A stretch of 64,000 nt of DNA from NCBI RefSeq assembly GCF_003860345.1, contig NZ_CP034179.1:248001-312000 (forward strand), given 5' to 3'. Position 1 is the stretch's first letter; the number at the start of each line of letters is the position of its first letter. The notes under the pieces are model-generated. The model saw only the letters and a list, made by a program, of their open reading frames with translations, did no database searches and was not told where the DNA came from. Below are positions 1 through 8,178 of the stretch, piece by piece. The position numbers and the translations under genes are program-made. The DNA is from Caenibius tardaugens NBRC 16725 (GTDB lineage: Bacteria > Pseudomonadota > Alphaproteobacteria > Sphingomonadales > Sphingomonadaceae).

Positions 1-645
1 GGTGTCGAGCGCTTCTTCGAGCAGCTTGCGCAGTTCAGCCACAGCCTTGCGCGGGACGATCACGTCCGGCATCCCTTCGGCCCCATCGGGGCGGGCAATC
101 GTGAAACGTGCCAGACGGTGGCCATCGGTTGCCGCCGCCTTCAGTTCGTCTTCCGCCACATGCAGGAAAATACCGTTGAGATAATAACGGGTTTCTTCCG
201 TCGAAATGGCAAAACGGGTGCGATCGATCAGTTCCGCCAGAGCCTTGGCCGAGATTTCGAAAGTGGTCGGCAGATCGCCTTCTACGATAACCGGGAAATC
301 ATCGCGCGGCAGTGTGGGCAGCGAGAACCGGCTGCGCCCCGATTTCACCACCATGCGGTTATCCGCCGCTTCCAGGCTGACCTGGCTGCCATCGGGCAAT
401 TTGCGTGCGATATCGAACAGGAGGTGCGCCGAAACGGTGATCGCGCCCGCCAGATCAACCGAAACCGCCGACAGACTTTCAACCACCTGCAGATCAAGGT
501 CGGTGGCCATGACGCGCAGCGTGCCGTCCGGTGCCGCTTCGATCAGGACGTTGGACAGGATAGGTATGGTATTGCGGCGTTCGACCACCGACTGGACGTG
601 GGACAGGCAACGCAGGAGTGTTGCGCGTTCGATCGTGGCCTTCAT
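1..645 (-). CDS. dnaN: DNA polymerase III beta subunit (sliding clamp), N-terminal part, cut by window edge
   Basis: Encodes the ring-shaped processivity clamp that tethers DNA polymerase III to DNA. Reading the minus strand from an ATG at 645 gives 215 uninterrupted codons to the window edge, beginning MKATIERATLLRCLSHVQ and containing VVERRNTIPILSNV and, near the edge, ATDGHRLA, all typical of domains 1 and 2 of DnaN. About 40 percent of the usual 370 residues is missing because the gene continues beyond position 1. It is read away from fabG, which ends 180 bp upstream; a DnaA-box-like 9-mer lies in that gap. The family assignment is secure; the C-terminus is not visible. Confidence 0.95.
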   Translation of the reverse strand, partial: MKATIERATLLRCLSHVQSVVERRNTIPILSNVLIEAAPDGTLRVMATDLDLQVVESLSAVSVDLAGAITVSAHLLFDIARKLPDGSQVSLEAADNRMVVKSGRSRFSLPTLPRDDFPVIVEGDLPTTFEISAKALAELIDRTRFAISTEETRYYLNGIFLHVAEDELKAAATDGHRLARFTIARPDGAEGMPDVIVPRKAVAELRKLLEEALDT

Positions 646-773
646 CGTTCTACCGATCCCCGTTGTGCGCCCACGGCAATGGAATCGCCGTTCAGACGCA
701 TGGAATTACACCTGTAATCTCTAGCGCGAGCATCCCGCGCGGCAAGCAGGATTGGCGGACTGGCTTGAGAATC

Positions 774-782
774 TGGGGATAA
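774..782 (-). promoter_or_regulatory. possible DnaA box upstream of dnaN
   Basis: The minus strand reads TTATCCCCA, eight of nine matches to the DnaA-box consensus TTATCCACA, about 130 bp upstream of the dnaN start. A single near-match can arise by chance, and no second box is seen nearby, so this is a weak candidate for DnaA control of the clamp gene. Confidence 0.25.
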
Positions 783-825
783 ACTCTGGAAATCCGCCAT
801 TTTCACGCCCGCCAACCCCCGGGCC

Positions 826-1578
826 TCATCCCAGCATCGCCATCCCGCCGTTCACATGCAATGTCTGGCCGGTGATGTAGCCCGCTTCCTTCGATGCAAG
901 GAAAGATATCGCAGCGCCGATATCTTCGCCCTCGCCCATGCGGCCCATCGGAATCTTGCTGTTCAGCGCTTCCTTCTGCGCATCGGGCAGGACGTCGGTC
1001 ATCGCGGTACGGATAAACCCGGGCGCAACGCAGTTCACGGTAATACCGCGGCTTGCCAGTTCCTGTGCCAGGCTCTTGGACATGGCGGTGACGCCGCCCT
1101 TGGATGCGCAATAGTTCATCTGCCCGGGATTGCCGGTGGACCCGACAATGCTGGTCACGTTGATGATCCGGCCAAACCGGGCCTTCATCATCGGCCGCGC
1201 GGCGGCCCGCATCAGGCGGAAGGTGGATTCAAGATTGACGCGGATCACCGCATCCCATTCCTCATCCTTCATCCGCATGGCGAGATTATCGCGCGTGATC
1301 CCCGCATTGTTGACGAGAATATCCAGCTTGCCCAGCGTATCGACGGTGGCCGGGATCAGTTCCTCGACTTGCGTCACATTCGAAAGATCGCAGGTGATTT
1401 CAACGTGATCGTGACCATATTCGGCGTTCAATTCCTCACGAAAAGCGCGCAATTTCGCCGCGTTGGAGCCCGACAACGCAAGGCGCGCGCCCTGTGCGGC
1501 CAGCGCCCGTGCGATGGACGATCCGATACCGCCAGCAGCACCTGTCACCAGTGCCGTCATGCCTGTTAGGTCGAACAT
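826..1578 (-). CDS. fabG: 3-oxoacyl-[acyl-carrier-protein] reductase
   Basis: NADPH-dependent short-chain dehydrogenase that reduces 3-oxoacyl-ACP in the first reductive step of each fatty-acid elongation cycle (cytoplasm). The 250-residue protein has the Rossmann TGAAGGIG motif at residues 12-19, NNAG at 90-93, and the catalytic set Asn115, Ser143, Tyr156 and Lys160 (YCASK). The C-terminus HVNGGMAMLG is typical of FabG. It is the last gene of an ldcA-fabD-unknown-fabG run on the minus strand; only 12 bp separate it from the preceding unknown gene. Unlike many bacteria, no acpP follows; the next gene is dnaN. Family and role are near certain because of fabD in the same operon. Confidence 0.95.
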   Translation of the reverse strand: MFDLTGMTALVTGAAGGIGSSIARALAAQGARLALSGSNAAKLRAFREELNAEYGHDHVEITCDLSNVTQVEELIPATVDTLGKLDILVNNAGITRDNLAMRMKDEEWDAVIRVNLESTFRLMRAAARPMMKARFGRIINVTSIVGSTGNPGQMNYCASKGGVTAMSKSLAQELASRGITVNCVAPGFIRTAMTDVLPDAQKEALNSKIPMGRMGEGEDIGAAISFLASKEAGYITGQTLHVNGGMAMLG

Positions 1579-1590
1579 ATTTCCTCCCGA

Positions 1591-2181
1591 CTATTTGCTG
1601 CCAAAATGCTGGCTGCTGTACCGTTGCATTGCCTGGGCAGCCAGCAAAGCGCCGGCAAACCCGCTATTCTTCTCGTTGGCCGGAATGCCCGAACTGAGGA
1701 TCAGCATCCCGAGAAACATCTCGTCCGATTCGCTGAGTTCGTCCGTTTCCGTGCCGAACACCGATCCGCCCACCATCTTTTCCAGAATAGGCCACAACCG
1801 GTTCTGATCCGCCCCGGCAACCGTGCGGTCAAATCGCGCCAGATCCGCCTCGCTCAACGGTGCATGCGCACGCAAGGCCCGCTCCAGCGTCCTGCCGATC
1901 TGGTAGAACACCGCATAAAGCACCGCATCCGATGACCAGTTGTGCTGATCGGCGCAGGCACCCGCGCGTGCCGAATAAACCTCGAGCAAGGCTTCCGGCG
2001 GGTCGCGCCCATCAAGCCCGTCCAGATCGAAATCCCGGACGAAATCGTCGATCGCCATGACTTGCGCTGCATCATAGGCCTCAACGCAATTCATATCCGT
2101 GGCGGCGACCGCCTGCCCCGCCCCGAGGAACGACAAGACGGCCATGCCCATGGCTGTGGCAAGGCGCCGCCCTGCGATCAT
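1591..2181 (-). CDS. secreted protein of unknown function between fabD and fabG
   Basis: I do not recognise this 196-residue protein. It starts with a basic n-region and a hydrophobic stretch ending in QAVAA, which reads as a Sec signal peptide with cleavage near residue 27, so the mature protein is probably periplasmic. The mature part is acidic, mostly alpha-helical in appearance, with two early cysteines (in NCVEAY and GACADQ) that could form a disulfide. Its start overlaps the fabD stop by 4 bp (ATGA) and fabG follows after 12 bp, so it is translationally coupled to fatty-acid genes. Nothing in the sequence shows an enzymatic role in lipid synthesis. Confidence 0.75.
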   Translation of the reverse strand: MIAGRRLATAMGMAVLSFLGAGQAVAATDMNCVEAYDAAQVMAIDDFVRDFDLDGLDGRDPPEALLEVYSARAGACADQHNWSSDAVLYAVFYQIGRTLERALRAHAPLSEADLARFDRTVAGADQNRLWPILEKMVGGSVFGTETDELSESDEMFLGMLILSSGIPANEKNSGFAGALLAAQAMQRYSSQHFGSK

Positions 2182-3116
2182 GCCAGTTCCTTTGCCAGCG
2201 CTTCGATATCGGCCATGGTGATCACACTGGCGACAGTGACCTCATCGACCGTGCGCCCGATCATCGGACCCACAACCTTGCCGCCCAGTTCGACGAAATG
2301 TTCGGCACCGGCCGCTTTCATCGCAATCACACTTTCACGCCAGCGCACGCGGCCGCACACCTGTTCGACCAGCAGGCGCTGTTCTTCCGCAGGATCGCTG
2401 ACCAAGGCTGCGGTCACATTCGCGAAGACCGGCAGGCGCAAGGCCTGCACCGGCACTTTGGCCAGCGCTTCGGCCATGGCATCGGCGGCTGGCTGCATCA
2501 GCGGGCAATGGAACGGCGCGGAAACGGGCAGGAGCACGCCCCGCTTGATCCCGTGTTCCTTGACCAGGGCCACGGCGCGCTCAATCGCCTCGCGGTGGCC
2601 GGAAAGCACCACTTGCGTCGGATCGTTGTCATTCGCCACCGTGCAGACCTGCCCTTCGGCAGCGGCATCGGCCAGCGCCTGCGCCTTGTCCACATCGGCC
2701 CCCAGCAGTGCGCACATCGCGCCTACACCGACCGGTACCGCCGCCTGCATCGATTGCCCGCGCAGTTTCAGCAAGCGGGCGGTATCCGCCAGCGAAAATC
2801 CGCCCACGGCGCAGAGCGCGGTATATTCGCCAAGGCTGTGCCCGGCGACGAAATCGCCCTTGTCCGCGATCGAAAGGCCGCCTTCCTTTTCCAGAACGCG
2901 CAGCGTGGCGATGGCATTGGCCATGATCGCGGGCTGGGCATTTTCCGTCAGCGTCAGCTGATCGTCAGGGCCATCGAACATCAGGGTGGAGAGTTTCTGC
3001 GACAGCGCATCGTCCACTTCCTGGAACACTTCGCGGGCCACCGCGCTCGCGTCCGCGAGTTCCTTGCCCATGCCGACTTTCTGGCTGCCCTGCCCCGGAA
3101 ATACAAACGCTCGCAT
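2178..3116 (-). CDS. fabD: malonyl-CoA:ACP transacylase
   Basis: Transfers malonyl groups from CoA to acyl-carrier protein, supplying the extender unit for fatty-acid synthesis. The 312-residue protein has GQGSQ at 8-12, the nucleophile motif GHSLGEY with Ser94, and the catalytic His203 in SAPFHCPLM, the usual order and length for FabD. A clear ribosome-binding site (AAGGAGTGAG) lies just before the ATG. It follows ldcA by 25 bp and overlaps the next gene by 4 bp, so ldcA, fabD, the unknown secreted gene and fabG are probably one transcript. Confidence 0.96.
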   Translation of the reverse strand: MRAFVFPGQGSQKVGMGKELADASAVAREVFQEVDDALSQKLSTLMFDGPDDQLTLTENAQPAIMANAIATLRVLEKEGGLSIADKGDFVAGHSLGEYTALCAVGGFSLADTARLLKLRGQSMQAAVPVGVGAMCALLGADVDKAQALADAAAEGQVCTVANDNDPTQVVLSGHREAIERAVALVKEHGIKRGVLLPVSAPFHCPLMQPAADAMAEALAKVPVQALRLPVFANVTAALVSDPAEEQRLLVEQVCGRVRWRESVIAMKAAGAEHFVELGGKVVGPMIGRTVDEVTVASVITMADIEALAKELA

Positions 3117-3141
3117 ATCTCACTCCTTCTGCCGCGCGCGG

Positions 3142-3969
3142 TTATTGCGGCGCAGCGTCCCTCGCAACCCCGAAAGGCACAATCTTGTTGGCAGGATCAT
3201 GCCCGATATCCGCCAGACCCAGAAACGGGATATTGCGCCGCGCGCACCAATCGCGCGCGATATAGTCCGCGTCCGCCCCGAACGGGCGGTCATTCTCCGG
3301 AATGTCGCTGACCCGGCCCAGCCGCAGCCCGGCGATATCGCCCAGATGCGCCGTCGCGTGGAAAAACAGCCGGTCCACAGCATAGAGGTATTCCGAAACC
3401 TCCTCTACGCATACCACATGGCCGGAAAGGTCGGGCATCAGATCGGTCCCGCAGAGCATGGCCAGCGTCATCAGATTGAACGCCACGGTCGGGCGGCCAT
3501 CCAGCGATGGCTCCAGCCCATCCCGGTCACCCGCAAGGAACGCCAGCGCCCGCAACACGGCGGCTTCGCCCCCGTCGCGCCGGATATCGCCCACCATCGG
3601 CCCGTGCGCCGGGTGCCCTATCCCCGCACGGTACAGGGCGCCAAGCAAGTACCCGCCATCGGAATACCCGAGATAGGTCTTGTGTCGTGCCGCGTCGTCC
3701 AGCCGTTCCACAACCCCTGCCGCAATGCGGTTCGCCCCATAACCGCCGCGCGCGAACCATACCGCATCGAAAGCCGGATCGTTCGCGCATTCCACAAACG
3801 CTTCCCGGCGCATGATGTCCGGTCCGGCAAAATGCCCGTCCACCGCAAAACACTGTTCATGAAAGGCGAGATGCACGTCAGGCCGCGCAGCGGCGGCCAG
3901 ATCCAGCACGCGATCAGCGTCGTCCCGCGTAAGCGGCGTTGAAGGTGCGCAGACAGCTATCCGGGTCAT
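3142..3969 (-). CDS. ldcA: LD-carboxypeptidase (peptidase family S66, LdcA-like)
   Basis: Predicted to remove the terminal D-Ala from murein tetrapeptides in the cytoplasm, an essential step before tripeptide reuse. From the ATG at 3969 (chosen because MTRIAVCAPSTP matches the family's first strand; a longer frame upstream would overlap the divergent gene) the protein has 275 residues. RGGYG (74-78), GYSDGG with candidate nucleophile Ser103, a Glu in CVEEVSEYLYAVDR and a His in IGHDPANKIVPFG match the S66 Ser-Glu-His triad layout. It diverges from an Mpl-like ligase 52 bp away, which uses the tripeptide it would release, so the pair looks like a recycling module. It heads the fabD operon. Confidence 0.88.
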   Translation of the reverse strand: MTRIAVCAPSTPLTRDDADRVLDLAAAARPDVHLAFHEQCFAVDGHFAGPDIMRREAFVECANDPAFDAVWFARGGYGANRIAAGVVERLDDAARHKTYLGYSDGGYLLGALYRAGIGHPAHGPMVGDIRRDGGEAAVLRALAFLAGDRDGLEPSLDGRPTVAFNLMTLAMLCGTDLMPDLSGHVVCVEEVSEYLYAVDRLFFHATAHLGDIAGLRLGRVSDIPENDRPFGADADYIARDWCARRNIPFLGLADIGHDPANKIVPFGVARDAAPQ

Positions 3970-4021
3970 ACCGTTTCCTAGCCAGCTTGTGTTGTCTCGC
4001 ACAACTGCATACCGGTAGGCT

Positions 4022-5443
4022 ATGAACGACAATCTGGCCGATCTCACTTCGCATCCCTGGTTCTTTTGCGGCATCGGCGGTTCCGGCATGTTGCCGCTGG
4101 CGATGATCCTGCACGGACAGGGCGCGCAGATCGCCGGATCGGACCGCAGCCGCGATCAGGGCCGCACCCCCGAAAAGTTCGCCTGGCTGGAACAGCAGGG
4201 CATCGCGCTGTTCCCCCAGGACGGGAGCGGGATCACCAGCGCCACGCAGACTCTGATCGCATCGGCGGCGGTCGAGGATACCGTGCCCGAAATGGTGCGT
4301 GCCCGCGAACTGGGCAGCCCGCGCATGAGCCGGGCCGATCTGCTCTCCACCCTGTTCAACCGCGCGGCCTGTTCTATCGCGATTGGCGGAACCAGCGGCA
4401 AGTCCACGGTGACAGGGATGCTCGGCTGGATTCTCTACAGTGTCGGCCGCGATCCCACGATCATGAACGGCGCGGTGATGAAGAACTTCGTGTCTGCCGA
4501 CACCCCCTTCGCCAGCGCCCGCGTCGGCAAAGGGGCGGTTTTCGTGTCCGAAGTCGATGAAAGCGATGGGTCTATCGCGCTCTACCGGCCCACTGTGGCC
4601 GTGCTGCTCAACGTCAGTCTCGATCACAAGAGCATGGAAGAACTGCGTGAACTGTTCGGCAATTTTCTTGCCGCCGCTGGCACATCGGCGATCAACTGGG
4701 ACGATCCCGAAAGCCGCGCGCTGGCCGGGCATGCGCAGAATGCCGTGACTTATGGCATCGACCATCCCGACGCGACCATCGGGGTGGAAGCGGGCAGCAT
4801 CGCGGACACCCCCACCGGCATTTCCGCCCGCCTGATCGACCGGCGTGACGGCAGCAGGCACGCACTGACCCTGCAGGTGCCGGGCCGCCACAACCTGTCG
4901 AACGCGCTGGCCGCGATTGCGGGCGCCCATGCCGCCGGCATTCCGGTTGCCGATGCCGTGGCAGCCATCGCCGGATTTTCCGGCCTTGCCCGGCGGTTCG
5001 ATATCGTGGGCACCAGTGCATCCGGGATCACCGTGATCGACGATTTCGGTCACAACCCCGAAAAGTGCCGCGCCACGCTGCGTACACTGAAAAGCCATCC
5101 CGGCCGGGTGATCGCGTTCTTCCAGCCGCACGGCTATGGGCCGCTGCGCCAGATGGGGCACGAACTGGCGCAAACGTTCGCGGAAGAACTGGGGTCGGAC
5201 GATATTACGATCCTGTGCGATCCGGTCTATTTCGGCGGCACGGTGGATCGCAGCGAAGGCAGCGAACGGATCACGCGCCTGATCGCGGAATTCGGCGGAA
5301 AGGCGGAATATGTCCCCGACCGCGAAGCCTGCGGCGCGATGATCACCGCGATTGCCAAGCCGGGGGATCGTATTGTCATCATGGGGGCCCGCGATGACAC
5401 CCTGTCGACCTTCGCCCGCGAGATACTGGCGCATTTGGCCTGA
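4022..5443 (+). CDS. mpl: Mur-ligase family protein, Mpl-like (UDP-N-acetylmuramate:tripeptide ligase)
   Basis: A 473-residue Mur ligase with N-terminal UDP-binding fold (GIGGSGM at about 17-23), ATP-binding loop GTSGKST at 123-129, SEVDESDGS at 176-184, NVSLDHKSM at 197-205, PGRHNLSNALA at 287-297 and C-terminal DDFGHNPEK at 340-348. The overall plan fits MurC/Mpl. The divergent ldcA suggests Mpl, which re-attaches recycled L-Ala-gamma-D-Glu-mesoDAP to UDP-MurNAc. The ATP loop and the C-terminal motif differ from the canonical GTHGKTTT and DDYAHHP, which argues that this is not the essential MurC. Exact substrate is inferred from context only. Confidence 0.8.
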   Translation: MNDNLADLTSHPWFFCGIGGSGMLPLAMILHGQGAQIAGSDRSRDQGRTPEKFAWLEQQGIALFPQDGSGITSATQTLIASAAVEDTVPEMVRARELGSPRMSRADLLSTLFNRAACSIAIGGTSGKSTVTGMLGWILYSVGRDPTIMNGAVMKNFVSADTPFASARVGKGAVFVSEVDESDGSIALYRPTVAVLLNVSLDHKSMEELRELFGNFLAAAGTSAINWDDPESRALAGHAQNAVTYGIDHPDATIGVEAGSIADTPTGISARLIDRRDGSRHALTLQVPGRHNLSNALAAIAGAHAAGIPVADAVAAIAGFSGLARRFDIVGTSASGITVIDDFGHNPEKCRATLRTLKSHPGRVIAFFQPHGYGPLRQMGHELAQTFAEELGSDDITILCDPVYFGGTVDRSEGSERITRLIAEFGGKAEYVPDREACGAMITAIAKPGDRIVIMGARDDTLSTFAREILAHLA

Positions 5444-5449
5444 ACGGGA

Positions 5450-6853
5450 TCAGAAGTTGGCGGTCAGTTCCACATAACCGAAGGCGGGATCGCCGAAGCC
5501 ATTGGCATTGGGGGCATCGTCCAGGAACCGGCCATTGATCAGCACCGCCCCGCCCATATCCACGCGCAACATATCGGGCACCAGCCAGTAACGCGCCCGC
5601 GCCTCTATCTGATGCCCGGCAAAATGCCCCGATTGCCCGGCCGGATCGCGAACGCCGGTTGTGGCGAAACTGTCGCTCGCGCTGTCCAGCCAATTGGCGC
5701 TGTAATGCAGGAACCCGTCCCAGCGTTTGTCAGGCGCAACTTCCAGCCGCGCGCCCAGTGAACTGATATTGGTCCGCCCCAGCGCCCCGAACGTGCTGGT
5801 CGGCCCGAAATCGGAGCGGCGCGAACCATAGAGATTGTCGAACCGGCCATAACGCCCGCCCCGCCGATCACCCGAGGCGCGATCGTATTCCAGCGCGATG
5901 CGCGGCGACCAGTCGGATGCGAACTGGTATCCCAGTTCCGCGTGCAGCGTATAGGCCGATACGCCCCGCTTTTCCGCCGTTTCCGTGACCCCATCCCGCA
6001 CCTTGCCGAACTGGTAGGCACCTTCCAGTTCATAGTCCCACCGCCCGGCCACTGGCTGCGAGAACAGGCGCACACCCGGCGTATAGAGGTGGCGATTGCG
6101 TGTGAGCCGCCCGGGGGAATCGCGTTCTTCCAGCCCATAGAAATAGGCTTCCAGCGTCGTCCTTGCCCCCAGTGGCTGGCTGGTGAAGCCGCCCCAGAAC
6201 GTGAGATCGAAACTTTCGCGATCCCATTCCACATCATTGTGCAGGATCGCCTCCTTGTCCGTCGGCTCGCGCATCAACGGCAGGGTATAGAACGCGGTGA
6301 CCGTACCCTTGTTCGCACCGCGATAGTGCACGCGCGCACCGGCAAAGGCGTTGACCGTGTTACGGAAATTGTTGCGCGATACCAGCCGGCGCGAACCCAG
6401 ATCCATCGTGAAGCGCCCGATGTCCAGCGATGTGGCGCTGCCTTTGCCCAGCGCATCGTCGAGATCGAACCCGACATAGGCCTGCACCAGTTCCATGGCA
6501 TTGACCTCACCCGTTCCGGCAGAACCGTTGCGGTCGGTGGAATAGGCGCGGGCATCGAACAGTTCGCCCACCAGGCGCACTGGCCCGGCCTTGTACTGGG
6601 CGGCCAGAATCGCGCGGATCACCAGAATGTCGCTGTTCTCATCCAGTCCGGGCCGGAACTGGTTGGCCAGCGTTTCGTAGCGCATGCGCAGCGTTCCGGT
6701 TATGGTCAGGTCATCGGGATCGCCAATGGCCTGTTGCAGAACGCCGACTTTCTTTTCTGGCGCCTTCTTGTCTGACGCCTTGTCCTGCGCCCATGCCGGC
6801 GCACCTGCCAGCAGGCAGAACCCGGCTGCAAGACCTGTAAGAACGCGTGTCAT
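5450..6853 (-). CDS. alginate-export-family outer membrane beta-barrel protein
   Basis: A 467-residue protein starting at the ATG at 6853, where MTRVLTGLAAGFCLLAGAPAWAQ is a clean signal peptide; a longer frame upstream lacks one. The mature part shows alternating amphipathic strands, many Tyr/Phe/Arg pairs and a C-terminal strand ending in Phe (VELTANF), the outer-membrane insertion signal. The pattern (TGTLRMRYE near the start, LDIGRFTMDLGSRRLVSRN in the middle) fits the alginate_exp family, which includes AlgE-like barrels. No alginate biosynthesis genes are nearby, so the transported substrate is unknown. It lies 13 bp downstream of modC on the same strand and could be read through from the molybdate operon. 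Confidence 0.78.
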   Translation of the reverse strand: MTRVLTGLAAGFCLLAGAPAWAQDKASDKKAPEKKVGVLQQAIGDPDDLTITGTLRMRYETLANQFRPGLDENSDILVIRAILAAQYKAGPVRLVGELFDARAYSTDRNGSAGTGEVNAMELVQAYVGFDLDDALGKGSATSLDIGRFTMDLGSRRLVSRNNFRNTVNAFAGARVHYRGANKGTVTAFYTLPLMREPTDKEAILHNDVEWDRESFDLTFWGGFTSQPLGARTTLEAYFYGLEERDSPGRLTRNRHLYTPGVRLFSQPVAGRWDYELEGAYQFGKVRDGVTETAEKRGVSAYTLHAELGYQFASDWSPRIALEYDRASGDRRGGRYGRFDNLYGSRRSDFGPTSTFGALGRTNISSLGARLEVAPDKRWDGFLHYSANWLDSASDSFATTGVRDPAGQSGHFAGHQIEARARYWLVPDMLRVDMGGAVLINGRFLDDAPNANGFGDPAFGYVELTANF

Positions 6854-6866
6854 ATTTCCCCCCTGC

Positions 6867-7496
6867 TCAGGGTAGGGACAAAATACAAGCCGTAAGCCGC
6901 GCAACTTCCGCCGAAGCGTGGCTGACATAAAGCACGGGGAGTTCCAGTTCATCCCTTATGCGTTCCACCACCCGCAGGATTTCCTCCGCTCGTGCCGGGT
7001 CGAGCGAGGTCAAAGGTTCATCCATCAACAGGAAGCGCGGGCCTGCCAGCAGCGCCCGGCCAATGGCCACGCGCCGCGCTTCGCCGCCAGACAGGTTCGC
7101 GGGCCAGCGATCCAGAAGGTGCGCAATGCCGAGAAAGGCGATAACCTCTCGCTGCGTGATCCAGCGTGCATCGGGCGGCGCCAGCTTTTCGCCATAGCGG
7201 AGGTTCGCCCCCACCCGCAGATGCGGAAACAGGCGGTTATCCTGAAACACATAGCCCGCCCTACGCGCATCGGGCGGGCAATTCACCCCGGTCGCGCTAT
7301 CAAACAGCACGCGGCCGCCCACGGCAATTCGCCCATGATCGGGCCTGACCAGCCCTGCGATCATGTTGAGCACCGTGGTCTTGCCTGCGCCGGAAGGCCC
7401 GACCAGCGCCATCAGCGGAACGGCGGTCTGTGCATCGAATGTGATCTGTGTACCCCCGATCCGGTGGCGCAGGTTCAGCTCAAAGGACATGCGCAC
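6867..7496 (-). CDS. modC: molybdate ABC transporter ATP-binding protein, short form
   Basis: ATPase that powers molybdate import with ModB. In 209 residues it has Walker A GPSGAGKTT (33-41), Q-loop region FQDNRLFPHLR, signature LSGGE (135-139) and Walker B FLLMDEP (155-161). The family usually has about 350 residues; the C-terminal Mop/TOBE regulatory domain that binds oxyanion is absent here, and the stop is followed directly by the next gene. The start overlaps the end of modB by 17 bp; a second Met two codons in is an alternative start. Assignment to molybdate rather than another anion rests on the adjacent modB and modA. Confidence 0.88.
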   Translation of the reverse strand: MRMSFELNLRHRIGGTQITFDAQTAVPLMALVGPSGAGKTTVLNMIAGLVRPDHGRIAVGGRVLFDSATGVNCPPDARRAGYVFQDNRLFPHLRVGANLRYGEKLAPPDARWITQREVIAFLGIAHLLDRWPANLSGGEARRVAIGRALLAGPRFLLMDEPLTSLDPARAEEILRVVERIRDELELPVLYVSHASAEVARLTACILSLP

Positions 7497-8178
7497 GCCC
7501 CCCGCCCGAACGCCGTACCAGCCATTCCGACAACATCAGCGCCGCCAGCGACAGAATCACCGAAATCACGGCCAGTCGCGCCACCTCCATGTCCATGCCC
7601 GGAATCTGCAACCCGCTGTAGATCGCCAGCGGCAGCGTGCGGGTCTGCCCGGGGATATTGGACACGAAAGTGATCGTTGCCCCGAATTCCCCTATCGACC
7701 GGGCGAAGCCGAGCACCGCGCCTGCCAGAATGCCCGGCAAGGTCAGCGGCAGCGTGATTGTGGCGAAGGCCCGTATGGGGCCCGCCCCCAATGTCCGCGC
7801 CGCCTGCTCCAACCGGCGGTCCACCGCCTCGATCGACAGGCGGATAGCGCGCACCATCAGCGGCAAGGCCATGACGGCTGCCGCCAGTGCCGCCCCGGTC
7901 CACCGGAACATCAGCGTCACCCCGAACCAGTCTTCCAGCCAGCTTCCGACAGGGCCATTGCGCCCGAACAGGATCAGCAGCAGCCACCCTGTCACCACCG
8001 GTGGCAGGACCAGTGGAAGATGCACCGCCGCATCCAGCAGCATCCGACCGGGAAAGCGCTTGCGGGCCAGCAGCCAGGCCAGCGCATAGGCAATCGGCAG
8101 GGAGGCAAGCATCGCCACCATGCTGACTTTGAGAGACAGCACGACCACGTCCCATTCGGCGGCGCTGAGCAGGGCCAT
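7480..8178 (-). CDS. modB: molybdate ABC transporter permease
   Basis: Inner-membrane channel subunit of the molybdate importer; 232 residues with about five hydrophobic segments. The ABC-permease EAA loop appears as EQAARTLGAGPIRAFATITLP, followed by GFARSIGEFGATI, a signature of ModB/CysT-type permeases. The ATG shares one base with the modA stop, and its stop overlaps the modC start, so modA, modB and modC are translationally coupled. Confidence 0.93.
   Translation of the reverse strand: MALLSAAEWDVVVLSLKVSMVAMLASLPIAYALAWLLARKRFPGRMLLDAAVHLPLVLPPVVTGWLLLILFGRNGPVGSWLEDWFGVTLMFRWTGAALAAAVMALPLMVRAIRLSIEAVDRRLEQAARTLGAGPIRAFATITLPLTLPGILAGAVLGFARSIGEFGATITFVSNIPGQTRTLPLAIYSGLQIPGMDMEVARLAVISVILSLAALMLSEWLVRRSGGGRAHVL

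Noticed and set aside
3914-5434. Long open frame antisense to the mpl-like gene
   Set aside because: Composition is that of a reversed GC-rich gene (His/Gly/Arg-rich), with no recognisable motif, while the plus strand encodes a clear Mur ligase.
5450-6952. Longer start of the alginate-export protein at 6952
   Set aside because: It overlaps modC and puts the signal peptide in the interior; the ATG at 6853 fits.
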